Shown piece after piece: positions 1-5,974 of a stretch of DNA of 6,241 nucleotides. The stretch is from Alphaproteobacteria bacterium. GTDB lineage: Bacteria; Pseudomonadota; Alphaproteobacteria; JAGOMX01. The notes beneath the pieces were generated by a model. That model did not search any database, was not told the DNA's origin, and saw only the letters and a list, made by a program, of their open reading frames with translations. The stretch covers positions 1 through 6,241 of the forward strand of contig JACVCA010000082.1 in NCBI GenBank assembly GCA_016742295.1, in the 5' to 3' direction. The first letter of the stretch is position 1. The number at the start of each line of letters is the position of its first letter. The position numbers and the translations under genes are program-made.

Positions 1-80
1 AAGAGTCCGGATATGCTCTCTCGAACTCATTTGGTTTTGGAGGGACAAACGCCTCTTTGATTTTTGCTACCTACCCATGA
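1..80 (+). CDS. fabF: 3-oxoacyl-ACP synthase II, C-terminal end (partial)
   Basis: This is the last 25 codons of a gene that begins before the window; the reading frame starts at base 3 and ends with TGA at 78-80. The translation contains NSFGFGGTNASLIF, the glycine-rich C-terminal signature of beta-ketoacyl-ACP synthases of the FabF/KAS II type. FabF condenses malonyl-ACP with a growing acyl-ACP in type II fatty acid elongation in the cytoplasm. The catalytic Cys-His-His residues lie outside the window and cannot be checked. The stop codon overlaps the start of mltG in an ATGA arrangement, which suggests translational coupling. FabB, or another KAS paralogue, cannot be fully excluded from so short a tail, but the following mltG favours fabF. 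Confidence 0.88.
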   Translation, partial: ESGYALSNSFGFGGTNASLIFATYP

Positions 81-1063
81 AGCAATGGAAAGTAGGTCTT
101 AGCTTTCTGGGCGTGCTTTCAATTTTAGCTTCATTGATGATAGTTTTTCTCAGTATAAATAATTTTTATTCGCCTGGCTCTTTAAAAACCCCTACTACCG
201 TGATTATTCCTGTTGGCCAATCTCTTGAGGGGGTTAGTAAAACGCTTGCCAAAGCTAATATTATTTCTCAGCCTTGGTTATTCACCTTGCAGGTACGTTT
301 GCGAGGAGAAGGAACTACCCTAAAAGCAGGAGAATACCTTTTTTCTGCCCATGTGAGCCCTCAAGAAATTCTTGCTAAAATGTTGAAAGGTGATTGTGTG
401 GTTCACCAATTTACTGTTCCCGAAGGTCTGACAACACGTGAAATCCTTCAGATGCTTAATCTTAAAAATGATTTAAAGAATGAAATTAAAACAGATTTGC
501 AAGATGGACAACTTTTGCCAGAAACCTATCATTATACTCTAAAAGCTGATCGGAATCTGATCGTTGAACGAATGCAAGAAGCAATGAGAAAAACATTGCA
601 GATGCTATGGGCCCGGCGTAGACCAGGATTACCTTTCAAATCCCCCCAAGAGGCTCTCATTTTAGCGTCAATTGTTGAAAAAGAGACTGGGCTTGCTCAT
701 GAGAGGCCGCGTATTGCTGGTGTTTTTATGAATCGTCTACGCAAGGGGATGCCTTTACAATCTGATCCTACAGTTGCTTATGGGTGTTTTCATCTCGCCC
801 ATAAACCTCATAAAACGCTCTCGCATGTAGAGTTAAGGCAACCTACACCTTATAATACTTACATTAATATAGGTTTGCCTCCGACTCCCATTTGTAATCC
901 GGGGAAGGAAGCGATTCAGGCTGTTCTTCATCCGCTTGAAACTCAGGAACTTTATTTTGTAGCTGATGGTACAGGGGGGCATGTTTTTTCTATAACTTAT
1001 AAAGAGCATCAAAAGCATCACCAAAACTGGCGTAAGCTTGCAAAGCAACGCAAACAATCATAA
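77..1063 (+). CDS. mltG: Endolytic murein transglycosylase MltG (YceG-like)
   Basis: This 328-residue protein is of the usual length for MltG, an inner-membrane lytic transglycosylase that cleaves nascent peptidoglycan strands and is thought to help end glycan chain synthesis. An N-terminal hydrophobic segment (about residues 7-27) is a signal anchor that places the rest in the periplasm. A LysM-like region follows (about 40-110; VIIPVGQSLEGV and the KAGEY stretch). The catalytic YceG domain is well preserved: ASIVEKET, with the predicted catalytic Glu at residue 201 (equivalent to E218 of E. coli by motif); LQSDPTVAYG (228-236); PYNTY and GLPPTPICNPG (258-276); and YFVADGTGGHVFS (293-305). 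The ATG overlaps the fabF stop (ATGA) and has no strong ribosome binding site of its own, so translation is probably coupled to fabF. In many alphaproteobacteria yicC and gmk follow mltG; here a gene remnant and minus-strand genes follow instead. Confidence 0.96.
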   Translation: MKQWKVGLSFLGVLSILASLMIVFLSINNFYSPGSLKTPTTVIIPVGQSLEGVSKTLAKANIISQPWLFTLQVRLRGEGTTLKAGEYLFSAHVSPQEILAKMLKGDCVVHQFTVPEGLTTREILQMLNLKNDLKNEIKTDLQDGQLLPETYHYTLKADRNLIVERMQEAMRKTLQMLWARRRPGLPFKSPQEALILASIVEKETGLAHERPRIAGVFMNRLRKGMPLQSDPTVAYGCFHLAHKPHKTLSHVELRQPTPYNTYINIGLPPTPICNPGKEAIQAVLHPLETQELYFVADGTGGHVFSITYKEHQKHHQNWRKLAKQRKQS

Positions 1064-1195
1064 AAGTAAGTTAAAAAAGGGTTCTATTATAGTAAATGTC
1101 TGTAAAATCAATAAGCTCTAATGATCTCAGATAAGTCTTTTCTCGCTTGCCTCTCATATATTCCCTGTATGTTATAATTGTCTCTGTCATCTTAG
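1064..1195. other. Intergenic stretch without recognisable content
   Basis: About 130 AT-rich bases separate the mltG stop from the first recognisable piece of the downstream gene remnant. I see no convincing hairpin terminator after mltG, no promoter worth naming and no small gene. It may hold upstream parts of the same decayed gene that can no longer be recognised by eye. Confidence 0.5.
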
Positions 1196-1498
1196 GATAA
1201 GAAAGTACATTCCGTTAGGTAGATACTGCCCAATTTTATCAGAAGCTTTGCGAACTGGTGGAAGGTCAAGATTTTATATTTTTGATATTAAGCCTCTTTA
1301 TCATCCCTATGCTTTTACACTCCAGCATTGGCGTAAGCGCTTTTAAAAAAAATGGGGAAAGATTGTGTTTTTTTATGATAAAAAAGTTCATCGAATTATG
1401 AAGCTGCATTTCGTAATCTGGAAATGACAATTTTTCGAATTTGAATGGAAAAAGACTATGAAAATGCCCAGTTTAGTCGACAATATCTTTACCAATAA
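1196..1498 (+). pseudogene. Remnant of cyclopropane-fatty-acyl-phospholipid synthase (C-terminal part)
   Basis: No open frame survives, but pieces match the C-terminal part of the CFA synthase family (SAM-dependent methylation of phospholipid double bonds at the membrane). The frame beginning at 1206 reads YIPLGRYCPILSEAL, like the family's YIFPGG-x-P-S region, then HPYAFTLQHWRKRF, like the conserved D-x-x-x-HYA-x-TLR-x-W-x-x-RF block. After an in-frame TAA at 1344-1346 the same frame resumes as WGKIVFFYDKKVHRIMK, where family members have a D-E-R-F-x-R-M-W helix, and meets TGA at 1425. The frame beginning at 1415 then reads LEMTIFRI (family: EMAFR), another TGA (1442-1444), and QFSRQYLYQ before TAA at 1496-1498. 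The GATAAGAAA just before 1205 may be the preceding F-I-D-K-Y segment, one base out of frame. Multiple stops and at least two frame changes mean it is not functional. The N-terminal SAM-binding part is absent. Recognition is from remembered family motifs and has not been searched. Confidence 0.7.
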
Positions 1499-1514
1499 TA
1501 CCCCACTTTTTCTT

Positions 1515-2606
1515 TTAGATTTTTGAAGAGTTTTTCTTTATTTTCATTTCTTTATACCATTGATCAATCTGCTTAATTGAAGATTGTAATTCAGAAAGAT
1601 CCATCGTTGTCTCTTTACCAATTTTATAATAATTTCTTTTTATCCATTCATCCGCACAAGCTCTCCCAGCGTCTCGTAATTTAATGAGGAAATCCCAGTC
1701 TGTATTATATTTACTGCTAAGATCTTGATTGGCCATAAAGAGTTCATTCGAAATCTTATGAAGCTTCAAGCGCGTATAGGGATTTTCGATAGAGACATTG
1801 GTTAATTCAAATAATTTAAGCATGTGTACAATGCTTCTTATTTCTCGAATAAAAGTTGAATTAAATGTAATTTCATTTAATCGATCTAAAATATCTGCTG
1901 CGGTCTTGGGTAGGGCAGGGCGATCAGTTGGATTAATAGGGATGATGATAATATCATCAGCCATGCATTTATAGATAAGGGGCTCTAACATGGGGTTGCC
2001 CATAAACCCTCCGTCCCAATAATAATGTCCTTTACAATTTACGGCGTGATGAAGCGCAGGTAAACATGCAGAAGCTAATAGTGCGTCTTCACTTAATTCA
2101 TTATTATCAAAAATTTTAACTTCATTCGTTTGCACATTGGTTGCACATACATAAACTTTGATATCCTTAGATTTTCTAAGGATTTTCAAATCAATTGTTT
2201 TGTTAATTATATCTCTTAATGGCTGCTTGTTTAGAGGATTGGTTTGATATGGAGATAATATTTGCGACAATATATTGGATAAAATTGCTAAAGGAGACTT
2301 ATCAAGATTGGAGGAGCCAATTATATTTTTTAGCTTTTTAAAAGGATTAGAGTCTGCTGAGTGATCTGAGAGAGTTTTCCAAAAACTAGTCATCGCTTCA
2401 CGGCCACCTTCATTACCGCCTTTAATAATCCCGCATCCCAGGGCTGCAGCATTCATAGCACCTGCACTTGTTCCTGTTATACCTTCAATGCGAATATTTT
2501 CCTCTTCAAGAAGCCGGTCAATCACCCCCCAGCTAAAAGCACCATGTGAGCCTCCTCCTTGAAGAGCTAGGTTGACAGTTTTAATTTCTTTATTTTTTTG
2601 GGGCAT
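1515..2606 (-). CDS. Patatin-like phospholipase with intact Ser-Asp dyad (DUF3734-type)
   Basis: This 363-residue protein is a patatin-family lipid acyl hydrolase. The N-terminus has the oxyanion-hole loop LQGGGSHGAF (residues 15-24), followed by the nucleophile elbow GTSAG (45-49) with Ser47 as predicted nucleophile. The partner Asp198 lies in YYWDGG (196-200). The C-terminal half contains the block ILDRLNEITFNS (239-250), which I associate with patatins carrying a DUF3734-like tail of the RssA/cytoplasmic bacterial type. No signal peptide or membrane span is visible, so it is probably cytosolic and acts on membrane lipids or acyl esters. The C-terminus is rich in Lys (about 345-361). It lies 77 bp downstream of a paralogue in the same direction. 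No strong Shine-Dalgarno sequence is visible before the chosen ATG, but the start fits the family, with GGG about 17 residues in. Substrate is unknown; roles in lipid turnover, host interaction or defence are all possible. Confidence 0.92.
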   Translation of the reverse strand: MPQKNKEIKTVNLALQGGGSHGAFSWGVIDRLLEEENIRIEGITGTSAGAMNAAALGCGIIKGGNEGGREAMTSFWKTLSDHSADSNPFKKLKNIIGSSNLDKSPLAILSNILSQILSPYQTNPLNKQPLRDIINKTIDLKILRKSKDIKVYVCATNVQTNEVKIFDNNELSEDALLASACLPALHHAVNCKGHYYWDGGFMGNPMLEPLIYKCMADDIIIIPINPTDRPALPKTAADILDRLNEITFNSTFIREIRSIVHMLKLFELTNVSIENPYTRLKLHKISNELFMANQDLSSKYNTDWDFLIKLRDAGRACADEWIKRNYYKIGKETTMDLSELQSSIKQIDQWYKEMKIKKNSSKI

Positions 2607-2641
2607 GTTTCTAGCTCATAAATTAAAATTCAGAAAAATTA

Positions 2642-2665
2642 AATAAACGATAGTTTTTGTTTATT
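2642..2665 (-). repeat. Short inverted repeat between the two patatin genes
   Basis: The 7-base arms AATAAAC and GTTTATT are perfect reverse complements around a 10-base loop, lying 18 bases past the stop of the upstream patatin gene. On the minus strand a T-rich stretch follows (TAATTTTT). The stem is AT-rich and weak, so it could be a poor or attenuating terminator, or may be chance in AT-rich DNA. Confidence 0.25.
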
Positions 2666-2683
2666 GCTTCACTTTGAGGGTTA

Positions 2684-3745
2684 TCAATCGTCACTTTCTC
2701 CGCTCCAGCTTTTTAGATCCATTGTGGTTTCTAGTCCGATTTTTTTAATGTTCTCTTCTAGCCATTCTGTGGCCGTTTCTCTTCCAGCTTCCCTAAGAGC
2801 CGTAATAAAACCTAAGTCAGAATTGGTCTTGCTATTCAAATCTAAATTAGAGAGATAGGGTTCATTAAAGATCATATGAAGCTTCAAGGCTGTATAGCGA
2901 TTTTCTTGAACTTGTTTGCTCTTTGATAGGTTGATAATTCTTCTAATTGTTTTAAGGCTTGAGATAAGAGGGGAATTAAATGTAATTTCTTCTAGCCGAT
3001 CCATAATTCCATACGTAGTCGTTGGAACAATTGGACGCTTTAGAGGATTAAGAGGTAAGATAAAGATATCTGCTGCTTCACAATCATCAATCAGGGGTTC
3101 TAACAGGGGATTGCCGGTAAAGCCTCCATCCCAATAGTAATACCCTCTGCAGTTTACGGCTTGATAAAGCATAGGAGAACATTCTGAAGCCAAAAGGGCC
3201 TCTATTGAAATTTCAGGATTAGTAAAAATTTGCAAATGATTTGTCTGCGTATTAGTAGCATTGATGTAAAGTTTAATTTTTTTACTTTTTTGTAAAAGTT
3301 CAAAGTCGATTGTATTATTTAAAGCTTCAATGATAGGGCGCTTATTTTCAGGATTAGTCTGATAAGGGGATAGAACTTGGGAAATTATATTTGAATAAAG
3401 CTTTAATGGCGCCCAGTCAGCCTTTACTCCCCCTACCATTCCACTCCACTTTTTATAGAGATCTGCTTCGTCTAATACCTTTGAGAGAGTGTGCCAGAAA
3501 TTAGTGAGGGCTTGCCGTCCCCCTTCATTTCCGTTTTTAAGGAGGCCACAAACCATTGCTGCTGCACTCATAGCACTCATACCTGTTGCAGAGATTCCTT
3601 CAATACTAATATTTTCTTCAAGCAAACGGTCTAAAATTCCCCATTGGAACGCTGCATGAGTTCCGCCTCCTTGGAGGGCTATGTTAATTCTTTTTGCGGT
3701 ATTTTTATCAGTCTGTTTTTTCTTGCGCTTATGATCTTGCAGCAT
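2684..3745 (-). CDS. Patatin-like protein with altered nucleophile elbow (probable pseudoenzyme paralogue)
   Basis: This 353-residue protein is clearly a paralogue of the next gene downstream: both share LQGGG-x-H-x-AF, DRLLEE, GNEGGR, QxLSPYQTNP, ATNxQTN, AVNCxGxYYWDGGF, and DRLxEITFNS. The catalytic serine motif is not conserved. Aligned without gaps, GTSAG of the paralogue faces ATGMS (residues 53-57), so the nucleophile position is Gly55. The oxyanion loop reads GGGTHAAF instead of GGGSHGAF. The second catalytic residue, Asp206 in WDGG, is intact. A Ser two residues later (GMSAM, Ser57) could serve only if the elbow has shifted register, and the usual last Gly would then be Met. The protein is therefore predicted to be inactive or unusual: a regulatory or binding partner, or an early pseudogene whose frame is still open. 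The N-terminus is Lys-rich (about residues 5-19). AAGGA lies 10 bases before the ATG. No signal peptide or membrane span is visible. Confidence 0.88.
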   Translation of the reverse strand: MLQDHKRKKKQTDKNTAKRINIALQGGGTHAAFQWGILDRLLEENISIEGISATGMSAMSAAAMVCGLLKNGNEGGRQALTNFWHTLSKVLDEADLYKKWSGMVGGVKADWAPLKLYSNIISQVLSPYQTNPENKRPIIEALNNTIDFELLQKSKKIKLYINATNTQTNHLQIFTNPEISIEALLASECSPMLYQAVNCRGYYYWDGGFTGNPLLEPLIDDCEAADIFILPLNPLKRPIVPTTTYGIMDRLEEITFNSPLISSLKTIRRIINLSKSKQVQENRYTALKLHMIFNEPYLSNLDLNSKTNSDLGFITALREAGRETATEWLEENIKKIGLETTMDLKSWSGESDD

Positions 3746-3755
3746 TCTGTTTAAA

Positions 3756-3760
3756 TCCTT
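3756..3760 (-). promoter_or_regulatory. Ribosome binding site of the proximal patatin gene
   Basis: The minus strand reads AAGGA, ten bases before the ATG at 3745. This is the clearest Shine-Dalgarno sequence among the minus-strand genes and supports that start codon. Confidence 0.5.
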
Positions 3761-3798
3761 GAAATTTATCTTGTGGGGTTGTCCTTTTTAATCTTACG

Positions 3799-3816
3799 AA
3801 ATTTTAATTAAAATTT
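3799..3816. repeat. Perfect 18-bp AT palindrome upstream of the patatin pair
   Basis: AAATTTTAATTAAAATTT is its own reverse complement and contains no G or C. It sits about 54 bases before the start of the proximal patatin gene, within the 164-bp gap that follows the channel pair. Its position would suit an operator or the AT-rich upstream part of a promoter. Palindromes of this kind also arise by chance in AT-rich DNA, and no regulator family can be assigned. Confidence 0.35.
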
Positions 3817-3909
3817 TCTTAATGCAGGACAAAGATTTTAGTTTTGGGAGAAAGGGGGATTCTTTTTTTCTGATATAGGAAGATAAAATAGGCGGCGTTC
3901 AAAAGGAAA

Positions 3910-4758
3910 TTATAGATTTGAGGAAGTTGTAAGCTGGTGCAAATTTATTTTTAAATTATCAAGGTCCTTTTGAAGTTCCCTAAGTTTAGCAACAACCTCT
4001 ATATGAGCTTGCTTTTCAAGATTACTCTTTTTTTCAAGTCGTATTTCCTTTCTATGCTCTTGCATCACTGCAACCACGATACCAAGGATGAGATTAAGAA
4101 ATATTAATGTCGATAGAAAAATAAATACAATGAAATAAATCCAAGCATAAGGATATTGATCCCATATTGGCCACGTGATGTTCTCTGCCCAGCCTTCCAG
4201 GGTCATAATTTGGAAGAGGGTAGTATAGGAAGAACCAAGGGTGTCAAATAATTTTGGAAAATCTTTACTAAATAAATGAACCCCAATAACTGCAAATATA
4301 TGAAAAACAATAAAAAGTAAGCCAAGTACCCCTAAAATACTTGACATGCTTCTTAAAAGGGTCTCAATGATCATTCTAAGCTGAGGAATAAACCTAAAAA
4401 TCAGCATTACCCGTATAATGCGAAAAGAGCGAACAATGTTATAAGAATGATAAGCAGGAAAAATTGCTATAAAAATAATAAGGGCTTCAAAGATATTCCA
4501 AGGGCTGCGAAAATAAGCTTGTCTAAATGCAAAAATTTTCAGACTAATTTCCATTATGAATATAATAGTACAGCAATGATCAATAAATATAAGAAGTTCA
4601 GGCATATAAGCCTTTAACGAAGGAATTGCTTCTATGCCTAAGACAATTGCATTTAGCAAAACTATGCTTAAAAAAAACTTGTCAAAAAAATTTGTGCTTA
4701 GACTCTTCTTTAATTGGTTTTGTGCTCCGGATATGAAGTTTAATATTTGATTGGACAT
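3910..4758 (-). CDS. Voltage-gated cation channel, NaChBac/NavBac family, filter TLEGWAE (second of pair)
   Basis: This 282-residue protein has the length and layout of a one-domain bacterial voltage-gated channel that works as a tetramer in the inner membrane. Voltage sensor: S1 about 24-43; S2 about 52-78 with Glu70 and Lys74 (MEISLKIFAF); S3 about 87-104 with Glu91 where Asp is usual; and S4 with Arg110, 113, 116 and 122. Leu119 replaces the fourth arginine. Pore: S5 about 137-161, pore helix and filter TLEGWAE (186-192), S6 about 203-233 with the conserved Asn222 (FLNLILGIVV). The C-terminal tail is charged and ends in a heptad coiled coil (L259, L262, L266, L269, L273, L276), as in NaChBac relatives. 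Glu188-Gly189 and the acidic Glu192 differ from the sodium type TLESW and resemble CavMr and eukaryotic Cav domain I/III filters, so calcium permeation is predicted. The gene starts 19 bases after its paralogue ends, so the two probably form an operon. Confidence 0.93.
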   Translation of the reverse strand: MSNQILNFISGAQNQLKKSLSTNFFDKFFLSIVLLNAIVLGIEAIPSLKAYMPELLIFIDHCCTIIFIMEISLKIFAFRQAYFRSPWNIFEALIIFIAIFPAYHSYNIVRSFRIIRVMLIFRFIPQLRMIIETLLRSMSSILGVLGLLFIVFHIFAVIGVHLFSKDFPKLFDTLGSSYTTLFQIMTLEGWAENITWPIWDQYPYAWIYFIVFIFLSTLIFLNLILGIVVAVMQEHRKEIRLEKKSNLEKQAHIEVVAKLRELQKDLDNLKINLHQLTTSSNL

Positions 4759-4777
4759 GGGTGCTTTTTAATCCAGT

Positions 4778-5632
4778 TTATATATTCTTTGTTTTTTTTA
4801 GGTTTTCTATAAAATAATTTAAATATGTTATGTCTTTTTTAATTGCAATGAGGGCTCTATCAACCTCTTTTTTGTTCTTATTATGGGTTCGTGTTTGAAA
4901 AGTATTAATATACTTTTCTCGTTGTTCATCAATTGCGTCAACTAAAAGGCTTACAAATAGATTTAAGATTCCCATTCCCACAACAATAATAAGCAACATG
5001 AAATAAATCCATGCAAAAGGGAATTTTTCTATTACAGGTTCTGCAATAGCTTCAATCCAATCATCAAATGTAAGGATTTGAAACTCACTAAACATGGCTC
5101 GGCCAAGATTACCAAAATATTTAGGAAAGTCGTTACCAAACATATTAGTCCCTATGACACCAAAAATAAACATAACCAGTAAGATTATGCAAAGGATACC
5201 TAAAACCCCAGATAAAGAAGAAAATAACGCTTCTATTAAAATCCGAAGATTAGGAAAAAATTCAACCAACATAAATAAACGCATAATTCGAAATGCGCGA
5301 CTTACAGAATATACTGACTCAAATGGGAGGAGAGAAATGCCAATAACGAGTATATCAAAAATACCCCAATAGCTGGAGAAATAGAGGCGTCCAAAAGCAA
5401 AGATCTTAAGGCTAATTTCAATTACGAAGAAGCTTAAGCAAATATGGTCAATAATATAAAGAAGCAGCCCGAAACGCTCTTGTAGAGAAGAGATGGTTTC
5501 AAGACCTAAAATGATGCTGTTTAATACAATAATCCCTATTATAAAATATTCCATAAAGGGGTTGGTAAAAAGTTTCTGCAATTGCAAACGTAGAGGCATT
5601 AGAGAAGAGTTATACGTAGTCAATTTTTTCAT
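4778..5632 (-). CDS. Voltage-gated cation channel, NaChBac/NavBac family, filter TFDDWIE (first of pair)
   Basis: This 284-residue paralogue of the next gene has the same plan. S1 is about 27-46, S2 about 55-80 with Glu72 and Lys76 (IEISLKIFAF), and S3 about 88-104 with Asp93. S4 has Arg112, 115 and 118; then Met121 and Glu124 occupy the next two gating positions. S5 is about 138-162, the pore region about 175-200 and S6 about 205-235 with Asn224 (ILNLFVSLLV). The filter TFDDWIE (188-194) matches at its acidic positions the TLDDWSD filter engineered into NavAb to make calcium-selective CavAb. The K+ signature TVGYG is absent. The tail after S6 ends in a clean heptad coiled coil (L261, I264, I268, L271, I275, L278). 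It begins 78 bases downstream of tRNA-Ala on the same strand. I see no convincing promoter or Shine-Dalgarno sequence in that gap, so read-through from the tRNA transcript is possible. Met1 is kept as start; Met12 is the alternative. Confidence 0.92.
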   Translation of the reverse strand: MKKLTTYNSSLMPLRLQLQKLFTNPFMEYFIIGIIVLNSIILGLETISSLQERFGLLLYIIDHICLSFFVIEISLKIFAFGRLYFSSYWGIFDILVIGISLLPFESVYSVSRAFRIMRLFMLVEFFPNLRILIEALFSSLSGVLGILCIILLVMFIFGVIGTNMFGNDFPKYFGNLGRAMFSEFQILTFDDWIEAIAEPVIEKFPFAWIYFMLLIIVVGMGILNLFVSLLVDAIDEQREKYINTFQTRTHNKNKKEVDRALIAIKKDITYLNYFIENLKKTKNI

Positions 5633-5710
5633 AGTTTAACTGCAATCAACCTTTAATGTGATACTGAAACATTGCCGTGATTTTATTAACAACCATTTAT
5701 GAGACTAAGG

Positions 5711-5786
<76 letters not shown>

Positions 5787-5807
5787 GGGTATATAAAGAT
5801 ACAGCTG

Positions 5808-5836
5808 AATTTAAAGGGCAATTCCTTTTGAAGCAA
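5808..5836 (-). promoter_or_regulatory. Candidate sigma-70 promoter of tRNA-Ala
   Basis: On the minus strand, TTGCTT (5836-5831) and TAAATT (5813-5808) are separated by 17 bases and end 21 bases before the first tRNA base. Spacing and position fit a housekeeping promoter giving a short 5' leader. The match to consensus is moderate. Confidence 0.4.
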
Positions 5837-5974
5837 GAAAAATATGAAGAAGTTGCTTCATAAGACCTCCAAAACTTAAGATTAAAGCTTTTCAAACTTT
5901 TCATAGCATACTAAAATTAATTAAAATAATAGATTTATTTTCAATTCGAAAAGATCAAAGGGCAAAGTTTATTT

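Noticed and set aside
833..1057. Minus-strand open frame inside mltG
   Set aside because: Antisense to the well-conserved catalytic domain of MltG; no family motif and no ribosome binding site.
2664..3137. Plus-strand open frames opposite the patatin genes (2664-2858 and 2916-3137)
   Set aside because: Antisense shadows of clear coding sequence without recognisable features.
3820..3909. Terminator after the channel pair
   Set aside because: There are T-rich and C-rich runs but no stem with convincing pairing followed by a U tract.
5094..5372. Plus-strand 92-codon frame opposite the first channel
   Set aside because: Antisense to the pore and voltage sensor coding region; composition reflects the complementary strand only.
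5880..5974. Promoter for the RMD1-like gene (TTTTCA or TTCAAA with TAAAAT boxes)
   Set aside because: Several weak AT-rich combinations are possible and none has both a good -35 box and good spacing, so a single call would be arbitrary.
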